Source: a virus
Strand: one strand, 5' to 3'
Length of the DNA: 26,556 nucleotides
Virus record (IMG/VR): IMGVR_UViG_3300027784_000033
Span: 1 to 26,556 of that record
The notes below the pieces were generated by a model. The model ran no database searches and was not told the DNA's origin. It saw only the letters and a list, made by a program, of their open reading frames with translations. This document shows positions 1-7,328 of the stretch, one piece after another. How positions within the stretch are numbered: the first letter of the stretch is position 1; every line of letters begins with the position of its first letter. The translations under genes were made by a program, and so were the position numbers.

Positions 1-1
1 C

Positions 2-178
2 ATGGACGCCGGGGAGCTGGATCAGGATGAGGCCGTGGGGGCGCTGGCGGAGGCGCTGGGCGTGGCCCGGGATATCGCGGAGGCCCTGCTGGAGGAGGCT
101 GACCAGCGTACCAGCGCCAACCGTCAAGCATCCCGCTCGCTGGCCCGTGCCCGCAACCGGTTGGAGGCCGTGAAGTAA
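2..178 (+). CDS. C-terminal part of an upstream gene (possibly portal protein), partial
   Basis: An open frame runs from the window edge to TAA at 176-178. Its 58 visible codons encode a strongly helical, charged sequence (LAEALGVARDIAEALLEEAD, then SLARARNRLEAVK). An ATG at position 2 could be a true start, but the frame may continue upstream. The stop overlaps the next ATG (TAATG), so it is translationally coupled to the head morphogenesis gene. In phages of this layout the portal gene sits here, and a portal C-terminus is the simplest reading. A small independent protein cannot be excluded. No motif identifies it by itself. Confidence 0.5.
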   Translation: MDAGELDQDEAVGALAEALGVARDIAEALLEEADQRTSANRQASRSLARARNRLEAVK

Positions 179-1005
179 TGGGCAAGCTCCTGTTCGGGCG
201 CAACGAGGATTCCCTGCACCGCACCCAGCAGCGGCGCATCGGCAGTCACCGCCGGAAGATGCGTGAGGTACTGCGCAAGGGGCTGGAGGACGCGTACGAG
301 GCGGCGGCGCGGAGCGTGGAGAATGACGGGGATGCAGGGGCCGCGGGGCGCCGGGCGCTGGAGGTGTTGGAACGGGAGGCGCGGGACCCGGTGCTGGCGG
401 AGTACGAGAGCACGGTCAGGGAGGCGTCGGACCGGCTGGCCAAGGCAGCGCGGCGCCGCCGGCAAGGCAAGTCCTACCGCGGTTGGGGCCGGCACAGGAA
501 GGATGAGGCCAGTGCGGTGGAGCGTGCGATCGATACGTGGCTCGCCACCCATGCGGCGGAGCGGATCACCAACATCGAGGACACCACGCGGGGGCAAGTG
601 CGCCGCATCGTGTCCCGGGCACGCCGAGACGGGGAGGGGGTGCAGGATATCGCCAAGCGTGTCCGCGACGTCGGCCCGCAGTTCTCCCGCTACCGCTCCC
701 AGATGATCGCGCGCACGGAGACCCTTGCCGGGTGGATGGGCGGGGAAGCCGCCACCGCCAAGCAGATGGTCCCGGACATGGGCAAGGAGTGGATCAATGG
801 GGGCGATGATCGGGTACGCGGGGACCCGGGCGGGCGCTGGGCGGACGCGGATTACAGCCACTATCATATCCACGGGCAGGTCGTGGGCATGGATGAACGC
901 TTCGACGTGGACGGGGAGCTCCTGGACCACCCCGGCGACCCGGGCGGCAGCGCGGCGAACGTGATTAACTGCCGTTGCGTGTTAGGGTATGTGGAGCAGG
1001 ATTAA
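178..1005 (+). CDS. Phage head morphogenesis protein (Mu gpF / SPP1 gp7 family)
   Basis: 275 residues. The N-terminal 110 residues are helical and very basic/acidic. The C-terminal half carries the family signature in order: ARTET (178-182), KEWINGGDDRVR (203-214), HIHGQVV (230-236), HPGDP (251-255) and the terminal NCRC (264-267). Members of this family (Phage_Mu_F) are minor head proteins, bound to the portal and present in few copies; SPP1 gp7 helps DNA ejection and Mu gpF is needed for head assembly. Start and upstream stop overlap (TAATG at 176-180). The position just before the protease and capsid genes fits the family. Function by family is secure; the exact role in this phage is inferred. 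Confidence 0.88.
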   Translation: MGKLLFGRNEDSLHRTQQRRIGSHRRKMREVLRKGLEDAYEAAARSVENDGDAGAAGRRALEVLEREARDPVLAEYESTVREASDRLAKAARRRRQGKSYRGWGRHRKDEASAVERAIDTWLATHAAERITNIEDTTRGQVRRIVSRARRDGEGVQDIAKRVRDVGPQFSRYRSQMIARTETLAGWMGGEAATAKQMVPDMGKEWINGGDDRVRGDPGGRWADADYSHYHIHGQVVGMDERFDVDGELLDHPGDPGGSAANVINCRCVLGYVEQD

Positions 1006-1016
1006 CGGACCGTGTG

Positions 1017-1045
1017 TTTACAACTCCCCGTTCATGCAGTAGTTT
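1017..1045 (+). promoter_or_regulatory. Candidate sigma70-like promoter before the protease/capsid genes
   Basis: TTTACA (1017-1022), 17 bp spacer, TAGTTT (1040-1045) lies in the 68 bp gap between the head morphogenesis and protease genes, one of the few real gaps in the late operon. A second overlapping candidate is TTCATG (1031-1036), 17 bp, TATTCT (1054-1059). Either could boost capsid gene expression. This rests on consensus matching only. Confidence 0.3.
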
Positions 1046-1073
1046 GGCGGTGGTATTCTAGGGGGCCTGAACT

Positions 1074-2147
1074 ATGGGCACGAAGAATCAAGACGATTGG
1101 ATGGCGCAGTGCGTGCCGGAGAAGATCGGCGAGGGGTACGATTACGACCAAGCGGTAGCGGTGTGCCTGTCCATGTACGAGGAGAACCAGGGCGGGGAAG
1201 GCAGCGGCGACCAGCCCCAGCCCGGCGACAGCAACCCGGACGGGCGCCAGCCCCCGGGAACCATCAGTACGCTTCAGGATAGCAAGGGGGCCACGGTGCG
1301 GGCTTTCTCACACAGCAAGGGCGGCCAGCAAGGGCGCACAAAGGACGCCAGCGGGGAGCGCAAGCTTGTGGATTTTCCGCTGGACGTGAAGCAGGCCAAG
1401 GCCAACGATAGCGGCGACGTGGAGTTCGAGGGCTACGCCAGCGTCTTCGGCGTGGTGGACTCCGACCTAGATGTAATCGCTCCGGGCGCGTTCAGCGAAT
1501 CGCTGAAGCAGTGGCGGGAGGCCGGGCGCATGCCCCCGCTGCTGTGGCAGCATGATTGGGCGAACCCGATTGGGCGGTACGATGAGATCCGGGAAGACGA
1601 ACAGGGCCTGTACGTCCGCGGGCGCTTGTTCGTTGGCGATATCCCCGCGGCCCGCCAAGCGGCCCGCCTGATCCAGGAACGCGCTATCGACGGCCTGTCC
1701 ATCGGCTTCATGCCGCAGCCTCCGGTCACCATGGACGAGTACACCCTGGTCCGCACGTTCTTCAAACTGGATCTCCTGGAGGTATCGGTCGTCACATTTC
1801 CGGCGCTGGAAGTGGCCCGGATCGATGCCGCCCGGGAGGCCAGCAAGCAGGCCGGCAACAAGCAGGCCGAGCAGGCCGGGGAGGGCGGCAACGACGCCGC
1901 GATCCAAGCCGGCGACATCCCGCGACTGGAGACCTTGGCGGAGGCCGAGGCCCTGCTCCGGCGTGCGGGGTTCAGCAAAAACGCGGCCACGCGCTACGTA
2001 TCCGGGCTCCGGAACCTAGTGGCCGCGGAAGACAGTAGCTCCCGGGGTGAGCCCGGGGAGGAAGGTAACGGCGAGGAGTTGGCCAAGCAGCTCCACGCCA
2101 TTGCAAGCAAGCTCACCACGGGAGGAAATAACCATGAGCACGCATGA
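1074..2147 (+). CDS. HK97-family prohead protease (peptidase S78) with Cys-containing N-terminal extension
   Basis: 357 residues. The protease core spans about 98-252. It has the catalytic-type His in LLWQHDWANPIGRYDEI (H160) and the nucleophile-type Ser in GLSIGF (S209), followed by the conserved LLEVSVVTFPAL strand. In HK97-like phages this enzyme digests the delta/scaffold domain of the capsid protein and itself during head maturation. Ahead of the core is an extension of about 95 residues: a small domain with two Cys (C13, C31; pattern CVPEK...AVAVCLSMYEE) and a Pro/Gly/Ser-rich linker. After the core is a Lys/Gln/Ala-rich linker and a helical tail (ALLRRAGFSKNAATRYVSGL). The start has GGGGG at 1061-1065 as ribosome site. 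The end overlaps the capsid gene start by 14 bp. Confidence 0.92.
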   Translation: MGTKNQDDWMAQCVPEKIGEGYDYDQAVAVCLSMYEENQGGEGSGDQPQPGDSNPDGRQPPGTISTLQDSKGATVRAFSHSKGGQQGRTKDASGERKLVDFPLDVKQAKANDSGDVEFEGYASVFGVVDSDLDVIAPGAFSESLKQWREAGRMPPLLWQHDWANPIGRYDEIREDEQGLYVRGRLFVGDIPAARQAARLIQERAIDGLSIGFMPQPPVTMDEYTLVRTFFKLDLLEVSVVTFPALEVARIDAAREASKQAGNKQAEQAGEGGNDAAIQAGDIPRLETLAEAEALLRRAGFSKNAATRYVSGLRNLVAAEDSSSRGEPGEEGNGEELAKQLHAIASKLTTGGNNHEHA

Positions 2148-3435
2148 TGTGAAGCAGGCGGTCGACGAGATGGGCCGCGCCTTTGAGCAGTTCAAGAGCT
2201 ACCACGACGAGGCCCTTGGGCAGAAGGCGGATCAGTCGCACGTGGACGCGCTGGTGAAGGAGGCGCAGGAGAAGGCCAACGCTGCGGTTAGCGACCTGTC
2301 CGAGAAGCTGGACAGCAAGGCCGGCGAGCTGGCGGCCCTTCGCGCTGCGGTGCAGCGGGGCGTCGGGCAGGCCGGTTCGGACATGGGTCTGGACCCGGAA
2401 GCCAAGGCGCGGAAGTTCGAGGGCATCACCGGGCAGGAGGAAGGCGCCCTAACCCCGGACGCCGTCACTGATTACGCCAAGGCGTTCAGCGGCTACCTCC
2501 GCCGCGGCGAGGCCATGCCGGCCGAAGTGGCCAAGGCCATGCAGGTCGGCCGGGACCCGGAAGGTGGCTTCTGGGTGGAGCCGGACACGGACGGGCGGAT
2601 CGTCAGCAAGATCTACGAGACGTCTGCCGTGCGCCAGGTGGCCAACGTCACCACCATTGGCACCGACGCGCTGGAAGGCCCGCTGGACCTAGATGAGCCG
2701 GACTCCGGCTGGGTCGGCGAGACGGAGGACCGCCCGGATACCCGCAGCCCGCAGGTTGGTAAGTGGCGCATCCCGGTTCATGAGCAGTACGCCCAGCCGC
2801 GGATCAGCCAAAAGATGCTCGATGACGCCATGGTGGACGTCGAGCAGTGGCTGGAGGACAAGGTCGCGCGCAAGCTGGCCCGCGGGGAGAACCAGGCGTT
2901 TGTCAAGGGCAACGGCAGCAACAAGCCGCGCGGGTTCCTGTCCTATGACCTCGGCGACCCCGATGGCACCAACTGGGAGCGCATCCCGTACGTGGAGACG
3001 GGCGCGGACGGTGCGTTCAGCACCTCCAACGGCAGCGGTGGCGACGTGCTGATCGACGCCATCTATGGCCTCAAGGAGGAGTACCGTACCAACGCCACGT
3101 GGGCCATGAACCGCAGCGTGGAGGCGGAGGTGCGCAAGCTGAAGGACGGTCAAGGGAACTACCTCTGGCAGCCGGACTTCAGCCAGCGCAACGGCAGGGC
3201 TATCCTCGGAGCGAACATCATTAACTTCGAGGACATGCCGGGCATTGCCTCCGACTCGCTGTCCATTGCCGTGGCGGACTGGGAGGAGGCGTACCAGATC
3301 GTGGACCGGGTGGGTATCCGGGTGCTCCGCGATCCGTACACCGGCAAGCCCTTCGTGAAGTTCTACACCACCAAGCGCGTCGGCGGTGGTGTGGTGAACT
3401 TCGAGGCCATCAAGCTCGTCAAGTTCGCTGCTTAA
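2134..3435 (+). CDS. Major capsid protein, HK97 fold
   Basis: 433 residues, starting at ATG 2134 behind GGAGGAA (2121-2127). A longer frame from 2047 lacks a ribosome site and lies inside the protease gene. Residues 1-110 form a charged coiled-coil delta domain that acts as built-in scaffold, so no separate scaffold gene is needed. The shell part has typical HK97 signatures: GGFWVEPDTDGRIV (144-157), a SAVRQVANV helix, DSGWVGETEDRPDT, the P-domain stretch ISQKMLDDAMVDVEQWLEDK, and KGNGSNKPRGFL. The C-terminus has DPYTGKPFVKFYTTKRVGGGV. The adjoining protease presumably removes the delta domain at about residues 105-140; the exact site is not visible. Confidence 0.95.
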   Translation: MSTHDVKQAVDEMGRAFEQFKSYHDEALGQKADQSHVDALVKEAQEKANAAVSDLSEKLDSKAGELAALRAAVQRGVGQAGSDMGLDPEAKARKFEGITGQEEGALTPDAVTDYAKAFSGYLRRGEAMPAEVAKAMQVGRDPEGGFWVEPDTDGRIVSKIYETSAVRQVANVTTIGTDALEGPLDLDEPDSGWVGETEDRPDTRSPQVGKWRIPVHEQYAQPRISQKMLDDAMVDVEQWLEDKVARKLARGENQAFVKGNGSNKPRGFLSYDLGDPDGTNWERIPYVETGADGAFSTSNGSGGDVLIDAIYGLKEEYRTNATWAMNRSVEAEVRKLKDGQGNYLWQPDFSQRNGRAILGANIINFEDMPGIASDSLSIAVADWEEAYQIVDRVGIRVLRDPYTGKPFVKFYTTKRVGGGVVNFEAIKLVKFAA

Positions 3436-3451
3436 AGCGGCGTCGGTACTG

Positions 3452-3473
3452 GCCCGGGGCACGTGCCCCGGGC
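3452..3473. other. Perfect 22-bp palindrome after the capsid gene
   Basis: A perfect inverted repeat, with half-site GCCCGGGGCAC and its complement, lies 16 bp after the capsid stop and 22 bp before the next ATG. In RNA it would form a very stable GC hairpin. No T-tract follows, so it does not look like a standard intrinsic terminator. It could be a partial terminator or an mRNA 3'-end stabiliser that sets capsid expression apart from downstream genes. Confidence 0.6.
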
Positions 3474-3495
3474 TGCCTAACAAGAGGGCAAGGTT

Positions 3496-3900
3496 ATGAC
3501 TCAGCGGGATATCCACACCAACATCGATAGCGCACTGGCCATCAAGCCGGACCAGTACGCCAGCGGGGAAACCAACAGCGAGGGCGCTGTGGACCTGCAG
3601 GGGTACGGCTCCGCCGCGATCCGCGTCGTGGTGGGCGCTGTGGACACGGCAGGCGTCACCATTAAGGTCCAGGAGCGGGACAGCGAGTCCGATGACTGGG
3701 CCGACGCGGACGACGATCACCTGCAGGGCAGCAACGCCCGGGAGCTGGAGAGTGACGACGCGGAGAGCGTGGTCGAGATGGGGTACACCGGCTACAAGCG
3801 GTATATCCGCGTGCTCGCGGATGCCAGCACCGGCGACGCCCACCTTGCCGCCGTGGTTGAGCGCGGGCACCCGGGCGTGCGTGTAAGCAAGGAGGACTAA
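3496..3900 (+). CDS. Small accessory head protein, candidate capsid decoration protein
   Basis: 134 residues, acidic, and rich in predicted beta strands (SAAIRVVVGAVDTAGVTIKVQ, KRYIRVLADAS, DAHLAAVVERG). It begins with TQRDIHTNIDSALAIKP, a stretch resembling conserved proteins found right after the capsid gene in other siphoviruses. The ribosome site is AAGAGGGCAAGG upstream of ATG 3496. Position and beta-rich make-up suggest a particle-surface or head accessory protein, but no catalytic or fold motif proves it. The next gene follows after 3 bp. Confidence 0.6.
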   Translation: MTQRDIHTNIDSALAIKPDQYASGETNSEGAVDLQGYGSAAIRVVVGAVDTAGVTIKVQERDSESDDWADADDDHLQGSNARELESDDAESVVEMGYTGYKRYIRVLADASTGDAHLAAVVERGHPGVRVSKED

Positions 3901-3903
3901 TCC

Positions 3904-4179
3904 ATGCCCAAGGTCCGCTTCAAGCGTAACTTCAAGTACGCGCTGGACGGCGTGGACGTGGTGACTTACCCGGCCAACACCGCCCGGGACGTGCCGGACG
4001 CGGTTGCCCGCTCCGCCGTGCGTCAAGGCGCGGCGGAGATGGTGCAGGAGGGTGCCGCCACCGCCAAGGGCGGGGCATCCAAGGGCACCGCCACCAACCG
4101 TTCCACCGGTGCCCAAACCAAGGCCAATCAGGGCGCCAGCGGCGGAGGTCGCAAGGTAGAGGAACAGGGAGGGACGTAA
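3904..4179 (+). CDS. Small head-region protein, unknown function
   Basis: 91 residues. The N-terminal half is compact (KVRFKRNFKYALDGVDVVTYPANTARDVPDAVARSAVRQGAAE). It resembles the small proteins between capsid and connector genes in other phages, with a VKF-strand, a YPAGT-like strand and a helix ending in GAA. The C-terminal 40 residues are low-complexity Ala/Gly/Thr/Lys, likely disordered. The ribosome site GGAGG lies at 3892-3896, and the next gene begins directly after its stop (TAAGTG). Function is not known. Confidence 0.6.
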   Translation: MPKVRFKRNFKYALDGVDVVTYPANTARDVPDAVARSAVRQGAAEMVQEGAATAKGGASKGTATNRSTGAQTKANQGASGGGRKVEEQGGT

Positions 4180-4845
4180 GTGTCCATCCTGCAGCCAAGG
4201 GGCCATGAGCTGGTCGAGGGCGGGAACCTCGACCAGCTCGACCAGTACAAGCAGGAGGCCGCGGCGTGGGCGGTGGCGCCGGAGGACGATCCGGCGCTGC
4301 CCGGCATGCTGCGGCTCGCTGCGGGGGTGGTGGAGCAGCGCACGGGCCGGGGGCTGGTGCCCCGGGAGGTGTGCTGGCTGTACGACGCCCACGAACCCCG
4401 CCCCGGGGCGGGCACGTCCTGGCAGACAGCGCCGTTGCACCCGCTGAACTACTGGGAGCCGGGCGGGGAGTTACGGGTGCCGTGGCCCGCCGTGAGCGAG
4501 GTGGTGCAGGTGGAGGTACGCACGGGGCCGGATACGTACGACGCTGTGCCGGGCGAGCACTACGTTGTGCGCATTGATGGTCCGCGCCGCCCGGCCCGGG
4601 TGGTGGCGCCGCCTACGGTGCCGTGGCTGCCGCCGTATGAGGCGGAAGGTGCATACCGCGTGACGGCCAAGCACGGCCCGCAGGAGGGGGAAGACCTACC
4701 CGCGGACCTCAAGGGCGCCATGTTCCAGCTCCTGTCCTACCTCTACGAGCACCGGGGCTGCGACGCTCACGATGCGTGGAGGCGTAGCGGGGCCGCCGCC
4801 ATTGCCCCGCGCGCCGCGCGTAGCGTCACCGGGAGGGCTGGGTAA
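4180..4845 (+). CDS. Head-tail connector protein (HK97 gp6 / phiE125 gp8-like)
   Basis: 221 residues, GTG start at 4180 directly behind the previous TAA, with AGGGAGGG at 4167-4174 as ribosome site. The first part is helical (LRLAAGVVEQRTGRGLVPREV). The middle has beta strands with PWPAVSEVVQVEV and a YVVRIDGPRRPARVV element. The end has the family's packing helix (LKGAMFQLLSYLYEHRG). These features match the gp6-like connector family, which forms the ring beneath the portal. The start of the next gene overlaps its stop by one base. Confidence 0.8.
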   Translation: MSILQPRGHELVEGGNLDQLDQYKQEAAAWAVAPEDDPALPGMLRLAAGVVEQRTGRGLVPREVCWLYDAHEPRPGAGTSWQTAPLHPLNYWEPGGELRVPWPAVSEVVQVEVRTGPDTYDAVPGEHYVVRIDGPRRPARVVAPPTVPWLPPYEAEGAYRVTAKHGPQEGEDLPADLKGAMFQLLSYLYEHRGCDAHDAWRRSGAAAIAPRAARSVTGRAG

Positions 4846-5195
4846 TGCCCTGTGACGTAGGCCCCGGGGATCTACGCTGGCGGGCCACCTGTAAGCGCCG
4901 TCAGCAGGTGGCGGACGGCACCTCCTGGAAGTGGGAGGTGTCGGAACTGCCGCCCGTGCCAGCCCTGTTCCGCAGCGTTAGGCCGGAGCCCGTGGCCGGG
5001 CGGGACCGGGAGCACGAGCACCGGGTGGCGGAGCTGGTGGTGCGCCATGGCACGGACATGCAGTTCGACGATATGGTGGCCATTGACGGGCAGGAGCGGG
5101 ACTACCGGGTCATCGGTGTGGAGCACCCGTACCGGGGCCGCTACCGCCGTTGGATGCGCGTCCACCTCGCGTGGCCGCGTACGAACGAGGAGTAG
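4845..5195 (+). CDS. Head closure / head-tail joining protein (SPP1 gp16-like)
   Basis: 116 residues, a small beta-barrel type protein. It has a GDLRWRATCKRR strand, GTSWKWEVSELPPVPALFRSVRPE with the usual W, HRVAELVVRHGTDMQFDDMVAIDGQ, and YRVIGVEHPYRG near the end. This pattern fits the phage head-tail joining family, which closes the portal channel after DNA packaging and docks the tail. It starts at ATG 4845 inside the TAATG junction with the connector gene. Confidence 0.8.
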   Translation: MPCDVGPGDLRWRATCKRRQQVADGTSWKWEVSELPPVPALFRSVRPEPVAGRDREHEHRVAELVVRHGTDMQFDDMVAIDGQERDYRVIGVEHPYRGRYRRWMRVHLAWPRTNEE

Positions 5196-5197
5196 CC

Positions 5198-5602
5198 ATG
5201 GGTCGCCGGCACAACAGCACCAAGCAGCTTCTGCAGGCGTTCAAGGATGGGGCACAAAAGAACGTGTCGGAAGCGGCCCGGGTCCTGCAGGGGGAGGTAC
5301 GGAAGAAGCTCCGCGGGCCGCGTAGCGGGCGCACGTACCCGGTGCCGGATACCCAGCAGACCTATACCGCTTCCGCCCCCGGCGAGCCCCCGGCACGGCG
5401 CACCGGGGAACTCGCAAGGAGCTACCAGACGCACGAACCGATGAGTGGCACGCCGGAGGCGTACGTGGGCACGGACTCCCCGTACGCGCTACCGCTGGAG
5501 AAGGGGACGCGGCGAATGGCCGCGCGTCCGCACTTCCGCCCCGCGGCGAAGGAGAACCTGCAGCGGTTGCACCGGATCATGACCCGCAAGGTGGAACCAT
5601 GA
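5198..5602 (+). CDS. HK97 gp10-like tail completion protein
   Basis: 134 residues from ATG 5198. The frame is open from 5150, but that part lies within the previous gene. An N-terminal amphipathic helix is followed by the family hallmarks: SAPGEPPARRTGELARSY, YVGTDSPYALPLEKGTRRMAARPHFRPA and a C-terminal helix. HK97 gp10 family proteins act at the head-tail neck in tail completion. The end overlaps the next start by four bases (ATGA at 5599). Confidence 0.88.
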   Translation: MGRRHNSTKQLLQAFKDGAQKNVSEAARVLQGEVRKKLRGPRSGRTYPVPDTQQTYTASAPGEPPARRTGELARSYQTHEPMSGTPEAYVGTDSPYALPLEKGTRRMAARPHFRPAAKENLQRLHRIMTRKVEP

Positions 5603-6054
5603 CGGAGCCGGAGGACATCGAGGAGACCCTAATCGCAGCCCTGCGGGAGGACGCGGCCCTGCGGGAGCTACTGGCCCCGTCGCCCCTGCACAACGATGCT
5701 ACGCCCGGGGTATGGGAGGCGTGGGCGCCGGAACAGCAGGCGGAACCATACCTGACGTTGGTAGGGGACTACGCCCCGGCGGAGACCCCGTGGGCGCTGC
5801 GTACGGGCACGGTGGACGTGCATATCTGGGACCGCGGCCCGGGGTACAGCAACGCCCGCAAGATCCGCGACGCAGTGTTGCAGGCGCTGGATCGCAGGAC
5901 GTTCGGCAGCCAGCGCACCGGGTACAGCATACGGGTATTCGCGGGCGCGGACGCCCCCGTTAGCGAAGACCAACCGGGTCAGGTACACTGGCTCCAAGCG
6001 TTGGATGTAAGGTACTGGCGGCAGGCCGATTTGGAGGCAATGAGCAATGGGTAA
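5599..6054 (+). CDS. Tail terminator protein (DUF3168 / gp17-like)
   Basis: 151 residues. It shows the DUF3168 pattern: a first helix LIAALREDAALRELL, a core strand AEPYLTLVGDY, then TGTVDVHIWDR with the following helix NARKIRDAVLQAL, and the final strand QALDVRYWRQ. Proteins of this family cap the tail tube and set its final length together with the tape measure. The start overlaps the gp10-like stop (ATGA) and the end overlaps the tube gene start by 8 bp. Confidence 0.85.
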   Translation: MTEPEDIEETLIAALREDAALRELLAPSPLHNDATPGVWEAWAPEQQAEPYLTLVGDYAPAETPWALRTGTVDVHIWDRGPGYSNARKIRDAVLQALDRRTFGSQRTGYSIRVFAGADAPVSEDQPGQVHWLQALDVRYWRQADLEAMSNG

Positions 6055-6649
6055 CAACGCAAAAACAGGGTCGCTCCGTAAGGAGTCGCTGCGGAACTTG
6101 CTGGTGGACGCCGGGGCCGTGTACCTGAATTACGGCGAGGAGGATGAGCGGCTGCTGGGGGCCACCCAAGGCGGCGCGTCCTTCAACGTGGAGCAGGAGG
6201 TCCGGGAGATCGAGGTGGACGGTGCCCGCGGCCCAATCAAAGGCGGTCGGCGCGTGGTGGAGGAGCATGCGCGGATCACCGTGAACCTGATGGAAATGAC
6301 GCCGGAGAACCTGGAGATTGCCCTGTTCGGCGCCGAGGCCGCGGACAACGGCAGTGATGGGGGCAAGAAGGTCACGCGCAGTATCAGCACCCCGGGGGAC
6401 AGCGCATACTTTAAGAACATCGCCCTTGTTGGGGATATCGCGGGCAGCAGCGAGCCCGCAATCTTCCTAATCAAGAACGCCATGGCGGATGGCAACTTCG
6501 AGCTGACCACCGAGGACCAGGACGAGGCGGCGGTGGAGGTGCAGTTCACCGCGCACTTTGACCCGGAGGCGCTGCACGAATCCCCCTGGGAGATCCGCAT
6601 GCCGGCGCTCACGGAGGATGACGGCAGCGACAACGGCGGGGAGGACTAA
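6047..6649 (+). CDS. Major tail tube protein
   Basis: 200 residues. Residues 20-85 give the tube signature: AVYLNYGEEDERLLGATQGGASF, then VEQEVREIEVDGARGPIKGG and ITVNLMEMTPENL. The rest is beta-rich and ends with a Glu/Asp-rich tail. This is the single-layer tube family of long-tailed siphoviruses that polymerises around the tape measure. The following chaperone start overlaps its stop (TAATG at 6647-6651), with GGGGAGGA upstream as a strong ribosome site for that gene. Confidence 0.88.
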   Translation: MGNNAKTGSLRKESLRNLLVDAGAVYLNYGEEDERLLGATQGGASFNVEQEVREIEVDGARGPIKGGRRVVEEHARITVNLMEMTPENLEIALFGAEAADNGSDGGKKVTRSISTPGDSAYFKNIALVGDIAGSSEPAIFLIKNAMADGNFELTTEDQDEAAVEVQFTAHFDPEALHESPWEIRMPALTEDDGSDNGGED

Positions 6650-7011
6650 TGGCACGCGCTACCATCCGGGACCTCAATGCAGGGGACGTTATCGACCTTG
6701 CCGATATCCTCGCGGAGTGCTGGGATCACCTCGACTTTTCGCTGGTGCAGCAAGCCCAGCAACAGTCCACTGCGGGCGATGCGTCCCTGCGAATGCAAGT
6801 CGGCCAACATATCGTCGGCGTAGCGCTCAAGCACGCACGGGAGCCGCTGGTGTGCCTTGTGGCGTCCCTGTACGAGGAGGACGTGGAGGCCCTGCGGAAG
6901 CGGCCCCCGACCGCGATCCTGGACGCGCTGGAGGCCGTGCTGGATTCCCAGGAGGGGCGGGATTTTTTCGAGAAGGGGCGGTCGCTGCTGGGGACCGCGG
7001 GGCGTACCTAG
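6649..7011 (+). CDS. Tail assembly chaperone, short product (gpG-like)
   Basis: 120 residues, helical and unlike other genes here. It begins ATIRDLNAGDVIDLADIL and ends with TAG at 7009-7011. It sits between the tail tube and tape measure genes, where nearly all long-tailed phages encode gpG/gpGT chaperones that coat the tape measure before tube assembly. The frame contains a slippery site at codons 105-107 that gives access to the longer product described separately. The assignment comes from context and the frameshift, not from sequence similarity. Confidence 0.82.
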   Translation: MARATIRDLNAGDVIDLADILAECWDHLDFSLVQQAQQQSTAGDASLRMQVGQHIVGVALKHAREPLVCLVASLYEEDVEALRKRPPTAILDALEAVLDSQEGRDFFEKGRSLLGTAGRT

Positions 7012-7328
7012 ATTTCGTTGCTCGCCGTTACGGATGGGGACCCGCGGAGCTTGCCCGGGTGCCCATCCGGCATTGGTGCCCCATGCGGGAAAGTGGCCGC
7101 CGTGCTGAGGTGGAAGAGTGGAAAGAGGTACGTCGCGGGCACGTTCTTACAGCCTACCTCCTGGGCGCCTTCCCGAAGATGCAGTGGAGCAAGGCGCTGG
7201 AAAAGACCGGGCTAGGGGTAGGTGGCAGCGGTAAGCAGCAGGCCCCCAGCAAGCGCCAGGCCCGCCGCAGTAAAGAGGACATATTAGCCCGGGCGGATCG
7301 GATCAGGAGGGCGGACCTTGGCATTTGA
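6649..7328 (+). CDS. Tail assembly chaperone, frameshifted long product (gpGT-like)
   Basis: Expected product of join(6649..6969, 6969..7328): 107 residues shared with the short form plus 119 residues from the -1 frame, 226 in all. The extension reads as real protein (YLDFVARRYGWGPAELARV, then MRESGRRAEVEEWKEV and LTAYLLGAFPKMQW) and ends in a basic tail. The extension frame has no start of its own near the junction, and its stop overlaps the tape measure start by 11 bp. In lambda the equivalent GT form recruits tail tube subunits to the tape measure. Function is inferred from that system. Confidence 0.82.
6963..6998 (+). promoter_or_regulatory. Programmed -1 frameshift site: slippery heptamer and hairpin
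   Basis: The heptamer T_TTT_TTC at 6963-6969 is in register with the zero frame (codons GAT TTT TTC) and is a canonical X_XXY_YYZ site. Eight bases downstream a perfect 6-bp stem, GCGGTC (6978-6983) with GACCGC (6993-6998) and a 9-nt loop, sits at the spacing expected for a stimulatory structure. Slippage moves ribosomes into the -1 frame, which stays open to TGA at 7326-7328. Confidence 0.88.

Noticed and set aside
2689-4440. 583-residue open frame on the - strand
   Set aside because: It lies opposite the capsid and connector genes, has no ribosome site and an unnatural His/Leu/Val/Arg-rich composition. It arises from GC-rich codon use on the + strand.
6558-7328. 256-residue frame as an independent gene
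   Set aside because: Its first part is a shadow of the tail tube and chaperone genes. Only the part after 6969 is real, reached by frameshifting.
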